DNA of 44,885 bases from Methanobacteriota archaeon (GTDB lineage Archaea; Thermoplasmatota; E2; DHVEG-1). Under the pieces are notes generated by a model that was not told where the DNA came from, ran no database searches, and saw only the letters and a list, made by a program, of their open reading frames with translations. This document shows positions 25,464 through 33,811 of the stretch, one piece after another (within the stretch, counting starts at the first letter, position 1; each line of letters begins with the position of its first letter). Both the position numbers and the translations under genes were made by a program. The DNA lies in the NCBI GenBank assembly GCA_026394495.1, contig JAPKYE010000075.1:1-44885 (forward strand), in the 5' to 3' direction.

Positions 25464-25546
25464 GCAACAGGTATACAAACTAGTATCATAAACTATTAAA
25501 GAACCATGGAAAATATAGACTACAAAAAAATCTTTGATGTGTTCCC

Positions 25547-26374
25547 ATGTATAAAATTATAGAAAAAAAGGTTTTATCTGAAAACGTTAAACAAATGACT
25601 ATACAAGCACCCTTGGTGGCAGGTAAGGCACAACCAGGTCAATTTATCATTCTTCGAATCGATGAAAAAGGAGAGCGCATTCCACTTACAATTGCTGATT
25701 TTGATCGCAAGAGCGGAACCATCACTATCATCTTTTTAGAAGTAGGTAAAACAACACAACAGTTAGGAACACTCAATGTTGGTGATGTGATAGAGAATTT
25801 TGTCGGACCGCTTGGTATGCCTTCTGAGGTAAAAAAATATGGGACTGTTGTGTGTATCGGTGGGGGGGTTGGAATCGCCCCGTTGTATCCCGTAGTAAAA
25901 GCGCTTCGGGAAGCAGGTAATTATGTTATTTCTATTCTTGGTGCAAAAACACAAAATCTTCTTATTTTAGAAAAGGAAATCCAATTATATAGCAATGAAT
26001 TCTACATTACTACTGATGATGGTTCTAAGGGTCAGAAGGGTTTTGTCAGTGACGTTCTTAAACAGGTCATTGATAAAAAAGGCACCATCAACATGGTTAT
26101 GGCAATTGGTCCTATTATCATGATGAAAGTGGTTTCTGATGTGACAAGAAAATATAATATTAAAACCCTGGTGAGTCTGAACCCGATTATGATTGATGGG
26201 ACAGGTATGTGTGGTGGATGCCGGGTTTCCGTTGATGGAAAAACAAAATTTGCCTGTGTCGATGGTCCTGAGTTTGATGGTCTTAAGGTTGATTATGATA
26301 ATTTAATGTTACGTAATCGCAGGTTTGTTCATGAAGAAGGAGCCGCATGTAAACTAGTTGGTGTTGTACAATGA
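25547..26374 (+). CDS. nfnA: NfnA: ferredoxin:NADP oxidoreductase / transhydrogenase small subunit
   Basis: This 275-residue protein has an FNR-like FAD domain (about 1-95, KAQPGQFIILRIDEKGERIPLTIAD), an NAD-binding half (VVCIGGGVGIAPLYPVVKALREAG), and a C-terminal [2Fe-2S] site DGTGMCGGCRVSVDGKTKF followed by ACVDGPEFDG. This is the composition of NfnA (also called sulfide dehydrogenase beta / SudB or GltA-associated FNR). With NfnB it makes the electron-bifurcating NADH-dependent ferredoxin:NADP transhydrogenase. The downstream nfnB start overlaps its stop as ATGA. Length fits the family (about 280). Confidence 0.93.
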   Translation: MYKIIEKKVLSENVKQMTIQAPLVAGKAQPGQFIILRIDEKGERIPLTIADFDRKSGTITIIFLEVGKTTQQLGTLNVGDVIENFVGPLGMPSEVKKYGTVVCIGGGVGIAPLYPVVKALREAGNYVISILGAKTQNLLILEKEIQLYSNEFYITTDDGSKGQKGFVSDVLKQVIDKKGTINMVMAIGPIIMMKVVSDVTRKYNIKTLVSLNPIMIDGTGMCGGCRVSVDGKTKFACVDGPEFDGLKVDYDNLMLRNRRFVHEEGAACKLVGVVQ

Positions 26375-27756
26375 GTGTTCGGAAAACGAAATACGAAATG
26401 CCTGAACAGGATCCAAAAGAACGTATCCACAATTTCAAAGAAGTACCGTATGGTTATAGCAAAGAGACAGCGATTGAAGAAGCGAAACGATGTCTGCAAT
26501 GCAAGAATAAACCGTGTATGAAAGGATGCCCTGTTGAAATTGACATTCCTGGGTTTATCAGTTGTATCGCTTCGGGTGATTTTGAGAAAGCTGCAGAAGT
26601 CATCAAAGCTAAAAATAATCTTCCAGCGGTTTCTGGTCGTGTGTGTCCCTATGAGAGTCAGTGTGAAGGAGAATGCACCATAAAAAAGATAGGGGAACCG
26701 GTTGGTATAGGGAGATTGGAACGATTTATCGCAGATTACGAGCGGGTGAAAGGAGCGAAAATTCCGCAAAAGGTAACATCATCAGAAAAAAAGGTTGCGG
26801 TTGTTGGTGCTGGCCCAGCAGGACTTACTTGTGCGGGGGATCTTGCGAAGATGGGGCATACGGTCACAGTCTTTGAGGCATTACATGGTCCTGGTGGGGT
26901 TCTTATGTATGGTATCCCTGAGTTTCGTCTACCGAAAAAAATCGTGAACGCCGAGGTTGATTACATCAAAAAACTTGGTGTTGATATCCGTTATGATATG
27001 GTTATAGGAAAAACCATTACTGTTGAAGAACTGTTCAAAGAGTATGATGCTGTGTTTGTTGGGACTGGTGCGGGTCTCCCGAATTGGTTAAATATCCCCG
27101 GGGAGAACCTTGATGGTGTCTATTCTGCAAACGAGTTTCTGACACGTATCAATCTGATGAGGGCTTACGAATTTCCTACGTATGATACACCGATTAAGAT
27201 GGGTAAAATTGTGGCAACGTTTGGTGCGGGAAATGTCGCAATGGATTGTGCAAGGACCGCACTTCGTCTTGGCGCAGAGAAATCATATATTTTATATCGA
27301 CGAACAGAGGCGGAGATGCCTGCGCGTATCGAAGAAATCCATCATGCAAAACAAGAAGGAGTTGAATTTAAGTTATTGACGAATCCGTTGCGTTTTATCG
27401 GGGATGTTCAGGGTCATCTTGTTGAGGTTGAATATCAAAAAATGCAGTTGGGGGAACCTGATGATTCTGGGAGAAGACGACCTGTTCCGATTCCTGGTTC
27501 TGAAGAAAAAATCCATATTGATACCGCCCTTATTGCGATTGGTCAAAGTCCAAATCCGCTAATCCCTAAATCGATGAAAGGATTAACTCTGGGAAAACAT
27601 GGAAATATTGTGACTGATGACGATGGAAAAACATCCATTCCTGGTTTGTTTGCTGGTGGCGATATTGCAACTGGTGCAGCCACTGTGATCTTGGCCATGG
27701 GCGCAGGGAAACGTGCGGCACGAACAATCGATGCTTATGTGAAAGCAAAAAAATAA
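26371..27756 (+). CDS. nfnB: NfnB: NADPH-dependent glutamate-synthase-like / transhydrogenase large subunit
   Basis: This 461-residue protein starts in the ATGA overlap with nfnA. It has an N-terminal helical domain with two [4Fe-4S] motifs (CLQCKNKPCMKGCP and CGRVCPYESQCEGEC), an FAD Rossmann site (VVGAGPAGLTCAGDLAKMG) and an NADPH site (TFGAGNVAMDCARTALRLGA, then RRTEAEMPAR), and ends with GLFAGGDIATGAATVILAMGAG. It is the bifurcating-FAD subunit of Nfn or, alone, a GltD homologue. The tight coupling with nfnA favours Nfn. It is paralogous to the C-terminal half of the fusion protein at 16459-19617. Confidence 0.93.
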   Translation: MSVRKTKYEMPEQDPKERIHNFKEVPYGYSKETAIEEAKRCLQCKNKPCMKGCPVEIDIPGFISCIASGDFEKAAEVIKAKNNLPAVSGRVCPYESQCEGECTIKKIGEPVGIGRLERFIADYERVKGAKIPQKVTSSEKKVAVVGAGPAGLTCAGDLAKMGHTVTVFEALHGPGGVLMYGIPEFRLPKKIVNAEVDYIKKLGVDIRYDMVIGKTITVEELFKEYDAVFVGTGAGLPNWLNIPGENLDGVYSANEFLTRINLMRAYEFPTYDTPIKMGKIVATFGAGNVAMDCARTALRLGAEKSYILYRRTEAEMPARIEEIHHAKQEGVEFKLLTNPLRFIGDVQGHLVEVEYQKMQLGEPDDSGRRRPVPIPGSEEKIHIDTALIAIGQSPNPLIPKSMKGLTLGKHGNIVTDDDGKTSIPGLFAGGDIATGAATVILAMGAGKRAARTIDAYVKAKK

Positions 27757-27774
27757 TATTTTTTACAAAAACAA

Positions 27775-27802
27775 AAGAGAGACAAATCAAGAGAGACAAA
27801 TC
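27775..27802. repeat. Perfect tandem 14-mer x2 after nfnB
   Basis: AAGAGAGACAAATC is repeated twice without a gap, 18 bases past the nfnB stop in the 215-base gap before the next gene. Function unknown; probably slippage. Confidence 0.9.
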
Positions 27803-27971
27803 TTCAGATAAAATTTCCTCTATTTTACAGGTTATTCTTCTCAGTTGAATGTAATGATGAGGGGAATAATTGAAGAAACTAAGTATAGTTAATGGAAAAA
27901 ACGTCACAATACTAAGAGCAAACATTTAAATAAAACTATTCTTTTAATATGTTTGGAACGGTGAATAACGT

Positions 27972-28547
27972 ATGGGAAAGAGATTTAAGCATCGAGGAAC
28001 AACTCTTGGTATCGTGATACTGATGTTATGTTTGTCAACAATGTTCACTATCAGAGTAGAAAGTCGTCCTACGCTTCAGGAAGAAAGTCCATTGGAATAT
28101 GAGAGTCATACCTTTCCGCCACCTCCAATTGAGCCTGGATGGATGCGTCCAACTGGGTACAATGACCCTGAGAACGCCTGGATAGATGAAACAAAGGCGT
28201 TCGATGGCTATGTGGCGACAAAAGCAGGATGCAAAATAACAGAACTCTTCGCCAGATGGACACCGTGGCTGGAACTTACTCTTTCTTCGCAGATCATCTG
28301 CAATAAAATCCGGTTTTACGCCTGGTACGATGACCTACACTGTAATATGATTCACTTCGATCTTTACTATAGCGGAGACTGGCATCACATGTACGAAGGG
28401 GGCTACACGGATAGGGAATGGGTGAATTATTCGTTTGGCACGATATCGGGAGTTACTAAAGCCCGGGTGAGTTTTCATGTAAACCGTCTGTTGTGGGATT
28501 ATGTTGTCGCGGATCTTCATGAGTTCCAATTCTTTGGGTATTGTTAA
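27972..28547 (+). CDS. Small secreted protein, galactose-binding/discoidin-like beta-sandwich
   Basis: This 191-residue protein has a signal peptide (TTLGIVILMLCLSTMFTI) and a short proline-rich linker (about 45-60, TFPPPPIEPGWMRP). The rest (about 62-191) is rich in Trp and Tyr: ENAWIDETKAFDGYVATKAG, then WLELTLSSQIICNKIRFYAWYDD and WVNYSFGTISGVTKARVSF. The order of a 'DGD-like' turn, strands and final LHEFQFFGY fits F5/8-type-C (discoidin) or galactose-binding-like domains. Four cysteines are present. There is no membrane anchor, so it is probably released or held by sugar binding. GGTGA precedes the ATG. It is convergent with pyrG. Confidence 0.65.
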   Translation: MGKRFKHRGTTLGIVILMLCLSTMFTIRVESRPTLQEESPLEYESHTFPPPPIEPGWMRPTGYNDPENAWIDETKAFDGYVATKAGCKITELFARWTPWLELTLSSQIICNKIRFYAWYDDLHCNMIHFDLYYSGDWHHMYEGGYTDREWVNYSFGTISGVTKARVSFHVNRLLWDYVVADLHEFQFFGYC

Positions 28548-28581
28548 ATTCCAAAAAAGGATAATTGACGAGAAAAGACGA

Positions 28582-30210
28582 CTACTTTTTTTCCTTCCGT
28601 TTCTCTGCCGCTTTGATAAGTCCATCAAATAATGGCGCGGGTTTCATAGGACGTGATTTAAACTCAGGATGCGCCTGGGTTCCTACAAAATAGGGGTGTG
28701 TAGGAAGCTCCATGAACTCCATGAGTATGCCATCTGGTGATCGTCCAGAAAACACGAGTCCATATTCTTCTAAGGTTGTTACGTATTCAGGGTTTACTTC
28801 ATATCGATGGCGATGGCGTTCTGATACTTTTTCTTCTCCGTAGAGTTTATAGATAAGCGTACCTTTTTTGAGGATTGCAGGATACGCGCCAAGTCGCATC
28901 GTCGCCCCATATCGGGACTCGTTGATGATTTTTACCTGCTCCGGTATGAAATCGATCACGGGATGAGCTGCTTTTTTATCAAATTCACGGGAATTTGCAT
29001 CTTTTATGTCGCAGATGTTTCGGGCGTATTCTACAACCGCAAGCTGCATCCCAAGGCAAAGACCTAGAAATGGTAGGTTATGTTCTCGTGCATATTGGAT
29101 AGTTGCTATTTTTCCTTCGATTCCTGAGGAGCCAAAACCTCCTGGGACAATAATTCCGTCATAGGCATTAAGCGAGATAATCTTCTTTGGGTGTTTTTCA
29201 AAGAGTTTGGAATCAATCCATTGGACATCCGGGCGTAAATTGTTATTCCACGCAGCATGTCTCACTGCTTCAATCACAGAGATATACGAGTCTGAGAGTT
29301 TGAACGCCCCGATATCGAAGTATTTGCCTACGATCCCTATTTTTATTTTTTTATCAAATTTTGCAATCTTGGTGAGATACGCTTTCCAGGTTCTCAGTTC
29401 TTGTTCTTCTTTTCGCAACCCAAGTTTATGCAGTATTTTTTTGCACAGTTGTTGTTCTTCAAAGAGTAATGTTACTCCATACACGTTTTGGATATTGGAG
29501 TCTGAAATGACTTCGTCTTCGTGCATGTTGCAGAATAAAGCGATTTTTTCTTTGCGGACATCATCAAGGGGTTTTTCTGATCGCGTGATGATAAAATCAG
29601 GTTGGATACCAATCTCTCTTAAAAGTTTCACGGAATGTTGTGTTGGTTTGGTTTTCGCTTCACCTAATGCAGCAAGCACCGGGACATAGGTCACATGTAC
29701 GTAGATTATTTTTTCGTCTTCGAGTTTCATCTGTCGAACAGCTTCAAGGAATAACACGTTTTCATAGTCGCCGACAGTTCCTCCGATTTCGACTAGGAGA
29801 AAATCTGGTTTTGCTTCAGCTGCAGCTGTTCGAATTCTTCGTTTGATCTCATCGGTGACATGAGGAATCGGCTGTACTGTTTTTCCAAGGTACTCTCCTT
29901 TGCGTTCTTTTTCTATTACGACGCTGAATACTTGGCCGGTGGTGATGTTGTGACTTTTTGGGATGTTGATATCTAAAAATCGTTCATAGTGGCCTAGGTC
30001 TTGATCTATTTCTCCGCCGTCTTCTGTTACCCAGACTTCACCATGTTCCGTTGGACGTAGGGTACCGGCATCAAAATTTATGTACGGGTCGATCTTCATC
30101 GCAGTGACACGATATCCATGTAACTGTAGAATCTTTCCTATAGAAGCTGTTGTTATTCCTTTTCCTAATCCGGAAATAACGCCTCCCGTGACAATAATAT
30201 AATTGACCAT
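28582..30210 (-). CDS. pyrG: CTP synthase
   Basis: It makes CTP from UTP, ATP and glutamine. The start at ATG 30210 (MVNYIIVTGGVISGLGKG) gives 542 residues, normal for PyrG; an in-frame ATG at 30237 adds nine residues and fits the family less well. The amidoligase domain shows GGVISGLGKGI and KIDPYINFDAGTL; the class I amidotransferase domain shows the catalytic Cys in FLGLCLGMQLAV, oxyanion GGFGSSGIEGK and the His/Glu pair in GTQAHPEFKSRP. Monocistronic. Confidence 0.97.
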   Translation of the reverse strand: MVNYIIVTGGVISGLGKGITTASIGKILQLHGYRVTAMKIDPYINFDAGTLRPTEHGEVWVTEDGGEIDQDLGHYERFLDINIPKSHNITTGQVFSVVIEKERKGEYLGKTVQPIPHVTDEIKRRIRTAAAEAKPDFLLVEIGGTVGDYENVLFLEAVRQMKLEDEKIIYVHVTYVPVLAALGEAKTKPTQHSVKLLREIGIQPDFIITRSEKPLDDVRKEKIALFCNMHEDEVISDSNIQNVYGVTLLFEEQQLCKKILHKLGLRKEEQELRTWKAYLTKIAKFDKKIKIGIVGKYFDIGAFKLSDSYISVIEAVRHAAWNNNLRPDVQWIDSKLFEKHPKKIISLNAYDGIIVPGGFGSSGIEGKIATIQYAREHNLPFLGLCLGMQLAVVEYARNICDIKDANSREFDKKAAHPVIDFIPEQVKIINESRYGATMRLGAYPAILKKGTLIYKLYGEEKVSERHRHRYEVNPEYVTTLEEYGLVFSGRSPDGILMEFMELPTHPYFVGTQAHPEFKSRPMKPAPLFDGLIKAAEKRKEKK

Positions 30211-30370
30211 AAATATCAACGGGACTAGGGAATACATATAGTGATTTAAATGATTTTGGTTTTTATTTTGTCATATCGAGTATTGCTGAAAAATGACGGC
30301 AGTGATACTAAGAGAAACAAAAAAAATGCAAAGAACCTAAGTTTTGTTCATCACCTTAAAAAAACATGTG

Positions 30371-30547
30371 CTAATGTAGTATGGCAAAGAATACTACACC
30401 AAAACCAAACCAGGTGATGGTGAGATAGAAAAACCATGCGATAGTGACATTGAATACGAGTCCTAGTACTATGACGATCCATGGTAAAATAAGGAGAATA
30501 AATGTTGTTAATAGTGTTCGTGTTGTTTCAGAGAGGTTCATTTCCAT
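30371..30547 (-). CDS. 58-residue two-helix membrane protein
   Basis: This small frame runs from ATG at 30547 (second ATG at 30541) to TAG at 30371. It encodes a polar start (MEMNLSETTR), a hydrophobic helix (about 11-33) containing LLILPWIVIVLG, a short turn (NVT) and a second helix (about 36-57) rich in Phe and Trp. Residue choice looks like a real membrane hairpin, not random AT-rich sequence. The ribosome site is weak. Similar unnamed microproteins are common in euryarchaea; no function can be given. Confidence 0.55.
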   Translation of the reverse strand: MEMNLSETTRTLLTTFILLILPWIVIVLGLVFNVTIAWFFYLTITWFGFGVVFFAILH

Positions 30548-30713
30548 AGGACATCAAATCAATTAGTTCTTTATGTGGGTTGTCCCCAATATTAAACATC
30601 AATTATTTAAGGTTATCTTATCTGGAGAAATATTGGAACGGTGGTTTTACGAAAACAGACGCTATCAAACCAATAGCATTTGATTATTTTTTATATGTCT
30701 CTCTTGACTCAAA

Positions 30714-30953
30714 TTAATATCTATAAATCTTATCGTGGCGATCATAATCTTCAATGATTACTGTTTTCGAAGATTCATCCACTGAAAACAACATAACAAA
30801 ATTGCTATCAACATGAACTCGTTTTAAATGTTGAAGAGGTTTTTTGAGATTCTTATAATGTTGTGGATTTTCACATATTTCATTGATCTTCTTATGAATA
30901 ATTTCTACTTGTTTGGGATTTTTCTTTGCAAGTTTGAAGATAATGGTTTCCAC
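30714..30953 (-). CDS. RelE/ParE-type toxin, start codon uncertain
   Basis: The frame has 79 residues from GTG at 30953 and ends DYDRHDKIYRY. It shows the RelE fold pattern: KLAKKNPKQVEIIHKKINEI, then NPQHYKNLKKPLQHLKRVHVDSNFVMLFSVD. RelE enzymes cleave mRNA on the ribosome. The natural first beta-strand (YKLLVRKSV) is encoded upstream in the same frame from 30977, but no ATG, GTG or TTG lies there: the expected start position (30980-30978) reads AGG. Either translation starts at the internal GTG, which would cut off the first strand, or the toxin has lost its start codon. It lies downstream of its antitoxin gene. Confidence 0.75.
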   Translation of the reverse strand: METIIFKLAKKNPKQVEIIHKKINEICENPQHYKNLKKPLQHLKRVHVDSNFVMLFSVDESSKTVIIEDYDRHDKIYRY

Positions 30954-30972
30954 GGATTTTCTTACAAGTAAT

Positions 30973-31215
30973 TTATACCTTCTTGTCCAATCCGAAATGT
31001 TTCCTAAAATCTTTTATCTCAATAGTTTTTTCTTTCTGGCGTTTCTTCATTTTTTTAATATATTCGGGTCGGAGTTCCGGTTCGAGAAGTTCTTTTTCAT
31101 ATTGTTGTGCCATTATATCGATCGCTTGGCTCTTATCTTTAAGGCCATATTTTGCTTTAAGGATGTTTAAAATTCTATTTGTATTTTCATCGATATTTAT
31201 AATCGCCTGAACCAT
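30973..31215 (-). CDS. Ribbon-helix-helix antitoxin, DUF2683-like
   Basis: This 80-residue protein starts at ATG 31215, with AAGGTGA 5 bases upstream; a GTG at 31224 is less likely. The N-terminus (VQAIINIDENTNRILNILKA, then YGLKDKSQAIDIMAQQYE) has the strand-helix-helix of DNA-binding antitoxins, and the charged C-terminus (KKMKKRQKEKTIEIKDFRKH) would wrap the toxin. It precedes the RelE-type gene, the usual order for these pairs. It probably represses its own promoter together with the toxin. Confidence 0.8.
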   Translation of the reverse strand: MVQAIINIDENTNRILNILKAKYGLKDKSQAIDIMAQQYEKELLEPELRPEYIKKMKKRQKEKTIEIKDFRKHFGLDKKV

Positions 31216-31225
31216 TAATTTCACC

Positions 31226-31260
31226 TTAATATAGTATTAATACGGCATGAATATAAATAT
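31226..31260 (-). promoter_or_regulatory. Promoter and likely autoregulatory operator of the toxin-antitoxin pair
   Basis: On the minus strand the TATA box lies in 31260-31251 (ATATTTATAT). The perfect inverted repeat TTAATA-TAG-TATTAA spans 31226-31240, covering the predicted transcription start just before the ribosome site. An antitoxin dimer bound here would block initiation. Confidence 0.45.
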
Positions 31261-31352
31261 TTTTCCATCGTACTATAAAAAACGGTTCAAATCATAAATT
31301 CATTCCAACAGAAGAAACCAATCACGATTCCTTGATTTTTTGTTGTTGATAC

Positions 31353-33275
31353 TTAGTCGAAATCATAGTATTTGTGATAAAATTCTTCAATTTCATGTTC
31401 AGAAGGAATCTTAAAGCTACTCCAAAGGTGTATTACTTCTTGTAATTGGTCTTCTCCGTCTTGTCCTTTGAATAAATCTTCAAGGAATATTGTGCGTTCT
31501 CTTTTGTCTCGTTCTATGAATGCAAGGTATTCTTTTGCTGTATAGTAGTTAAGTGGATTGTATCGTTTCCCGAAATTCTTCATCCCAAAATCTTGTTCAA
31601 GTTCGCTTGGTTGAGGAATCAAATACCCAAAGACTGGGTGTTTGATCCAGTGTTTGATCTTTTTATGTTCCACGAGATCGATGAGCTGTTTGGAATCTGC
31701 GACTGGTATTTTTTCTCCTAGGCCTTTGTAGACTATTTCGCCGATTTCGTTGCGTGATATTTCATTTGTCTCAAGGTTTTGTTTTGGAATATAGTTTCCT
31801 GATTCATCTTGTTTTCTGCGTTGTTTGCCTTCAAGGTCGTATTCTCCGACAAAACCTGCGTTTGAGATAAAAAACACGAGTTTTTCTTTGAGATCTAGCC
31901 CAAGATCTGTATACATCTTTAGTTTCATGAGTGCTTGTTGTGATTGTTCTCGTGCCATGAAATCTGTGGCAGCATATGAACGAACTCGTGTCCCTGGTTT
32001 TTGTGCAGCGATGGCAGAAGTAATGATGCTTTCACAAGAGCTATCTAGAGCAACCGCCATTTTTGGGTCTATGACACGAAAGATTGGTTCAAGGATATCA
32101 AATTTTTTGTAGCTCAATGCTTCTGTTTCGATAAACTTTTTTTTGGTATGGCCCCAGTGTGGGTTCAGTTCGCTAAACAAAAAGATGAATCGTCCGTTTG
32201 TCGTCCCACTTTTTTGGTAACTGGTACATTGCAGAGACCCTGCTTTTTCATTAGGGTTTATTTCAGGGGTATTTACTGTGTATCCATTGATCTCTTTTTT
32301 TACGTAATGTAATCCTTCGCAGTCGATGTTCATCCCTAGAACAATCGGTCGTGACCCATCAGGGTTTTGTTCCTGGGATTTCATCAACCCGGGGTATTCG
32401 GGGCTTGTATGGGTTATTCCCTCGGATTTCGCAAAGCTTGCTGCCTCAAGTCCAATGAGATGCACCTTGGTTATTTTACCATTTTTATTATATGTTGGTT
32501 TTCCGACGCAGGCATCATCTTGTTCTAATTTGGGGCCTACGGTAAGCGTTGTTTTCCCTGTTCCGCTCAATCCTTTGAGGACTCGGTTACTGGTGCAACC
32601 AGCATGATATGATATTAATCCATCTGCTTCTGCTTTGTTCCATACCATGGTAAGATTAGGTTTTTTGAATGCTGAGCCAAAGTAGTCTACATGAAGATTG
32701 AGTACCCGTCGAATATTTTTTTTCATCTCTGTGAGATCGTAAATAGTGAGTGGTATATTTGGGTCGTATTCTGACCAAAGACCTTGTAGTTCTTTTGTGT
32801 AACTCATCGGTAGCTTCTCTTGGATAATATAATTCAAGCAGTCGATATTCATTTGTTTTTTTGGTGGGAAAACCATCATTTTTCCCATCCATGCAATATA
32901 CGCAGTATGAGGGTTTTTGATACTTACAATGGTGCGTAAGCCTACTTCATAATCAGATTCACCCTGGATCCCATCTTGGATGATGAGTGGTGGTTTTTCT
33001 TCGATGAGGTAGTTTTTGATGACGTCATAGATTTTTTTCCCTATGCTGTTATCAAATTTTTTTTGTTTTTTCCCAAGTTTATGATCGTTTGGGACCATGT
33101 AGAATACGCGATCAGGGCGACGGCCAAGTTGTGTTGATCCAAAGAGATATTGTCCATCTTTTGTGATAATGTAATAGGGTTTTAGGAACTGAATATAAAA
33201 TGCATCATCTGGATTTTGGATGATGGATTTTTTCATTACGTTTATATCAGGTTCAATGCAAAATTGTTCTGACAT
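31353..33275 (-). CDS. pckA: Phosphoenolpyruvate carboxykinase (ATP)-like protein, divergent
   Basis: This 640-residue protein has the PEPCK P-loop GLSGTGKTTL, the substrate-region arginine motif GRRPDRVFYM (matching TGRSPKDKY of classical enzymes), and an upstream segment SYHAGCTSN before the P-loop. The expected DDEHGW and FNFEGG motifs are replaced by looser versions (GLEAASFAK, NIDCEGLHYVKKEING), so it is a distant branch of the ATP-PEPCK family and its substrate should not be assumed. If active it interconverts oxaloacetate and PEP. The ATG at 33275 has GGAGG 7 bases upstream. Monocistronic. About 100 residues longer than E. coli PckA. Confidence 0.7.
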   Translation of the reverse strand: MSEQFCIEPDINVMKKSIIQNPDDAFYIQFLKPYYIITKDGQYLFGSTQLGRRPDRVFYMVPNDHKLGKKQKKFDNSIGKKIYDVIKNYLIEEKPPLIIQDGIQGESDYEVGLRTIVSIKNPHTAYIAWMGKMMVFPPKKQMNIDCLNYIIQEKLPMSYTKELQGLWSEYDPNIPLTIYDLTEMKKNIRRVLNLHVDYFGSAFKKPNLTMVWNKAEADGLISYHAGCTSNRVLKGLSGTGKTTLTVGPKLEQDDACVGKPTYNKNGKITKVHLIGLEAASFAKSEGITHTSPEYPGLMKSQEQNPDGSRPIVLGMNIDCEGLHYVKKEINGYTVNTPEINPNEKAGSLQCTSYQKSGTTNGRFIFLFSELNPHWGHTKKKFIETEALSYKKFDILEPIFRVIDPKMAVALDSSCESIITSAIAAQKPGTRVRSYAATDFMAREQSQQALMKLKMYTDLGLDLKEKLVFFISNAGFVGEYDLEGKQRRKQDESGNYIPKQNLETNEISRNEIGEIVYKGLGEKIPVADSKQLIDLVEHKKIKHWIKHPVFGYLIPQPSELEQDFGMKNFGKRYNPLNYYTAKEYLAFIERDKRERTIFLEDLFKGQDGEDQLQEVIHLWSSFKIPSEHEIEEFYHKYYDFD

Positions 33276-33333
33276 AAAAAAACCTCCAATGACCCTTAGG
33301 AAACTGTATCATTATACTTGTATTTAAAAGAAT

Positions 33334-33614
33334 TTATGGTTTCAATAACGAATCAATATCAATCTGAAACAATTTTGATATCCATTCGTTACAATGTTTC
33401 CTGTGTTTTTCTGCATCGCGGCCTTTTACAAGCATATGGGTGCGATGAGGGAGAGGAACACAGATGATTCTGTTTACATGATGCATATCTACGCTTCGGA
33501 CATCGTATTGTGGATAGGGGTTGTCAAAAAGAGGAAAGTATCCAAAGCGTCTTTTTTTAAATCGGGATCTTCTTTGGACTTCTTTGTTAGAGTGTTTCTT
33601 TTTTATCGTCTCAT
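33334..33614 (-). pseudogene. HNH-nuclease-like small gene, apparently broken at its 5' end
   Basis: A minus-strand frame with no stop from 33765 to 33334 encodes, in its last 90 codons, a convincing protein: a basic stretch (EVQRRSRFKKRRFGYFP), LFDNPYPQYDVRSVD, MHHVNRIICVPLPHRTHM and EKHRKHCNEWISKLF. The spaced His/Asn residues recall small archaeal HNH-type nuclease domains. The only ATG in frame is at 33486, inside the domain (50 residues). An ATG at 33614 with GGAG just before it reads ATG AGA CGA TAA, one base out of frame; a single-base gain before that stop would join it to the domain. It is read here as a decayed gene. It explains most of the 536-base gap between pckA and the phosphoesterase gene; the rest shows nothing I can support. 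Confidence 0.5.
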
Positions 33615-33811
33615 TTCTCCGTTTTTTTGTTAATGAGGAAGGGATGAGGGGATACGGAGGATGGGATGCAATGAGAAGGTGTATCCCCTGTAATTCTTGG
33701 GAAGGGTTTTTTGATTTATATATGTGAAGAAAGGATGACTGAAAGTATTCGTTGTGATAATCATGTCAACAGAGAGATACTAGTTGTTTTTGTCTTGAAA
33801 GTATTATTTTT

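Noticed and set aside
27775-27802. Tandem 14-mer as the start of a CRISPR array
   Set aside because: Two directly adjacent copies with no spacers and no cas genes nearby.
33394-33633. A 79-codon plus-strand frame in the gap after pckA
   Set aside because: It is the shadow of the minus-strand HNH-like frame, which has the more protein-like composition.
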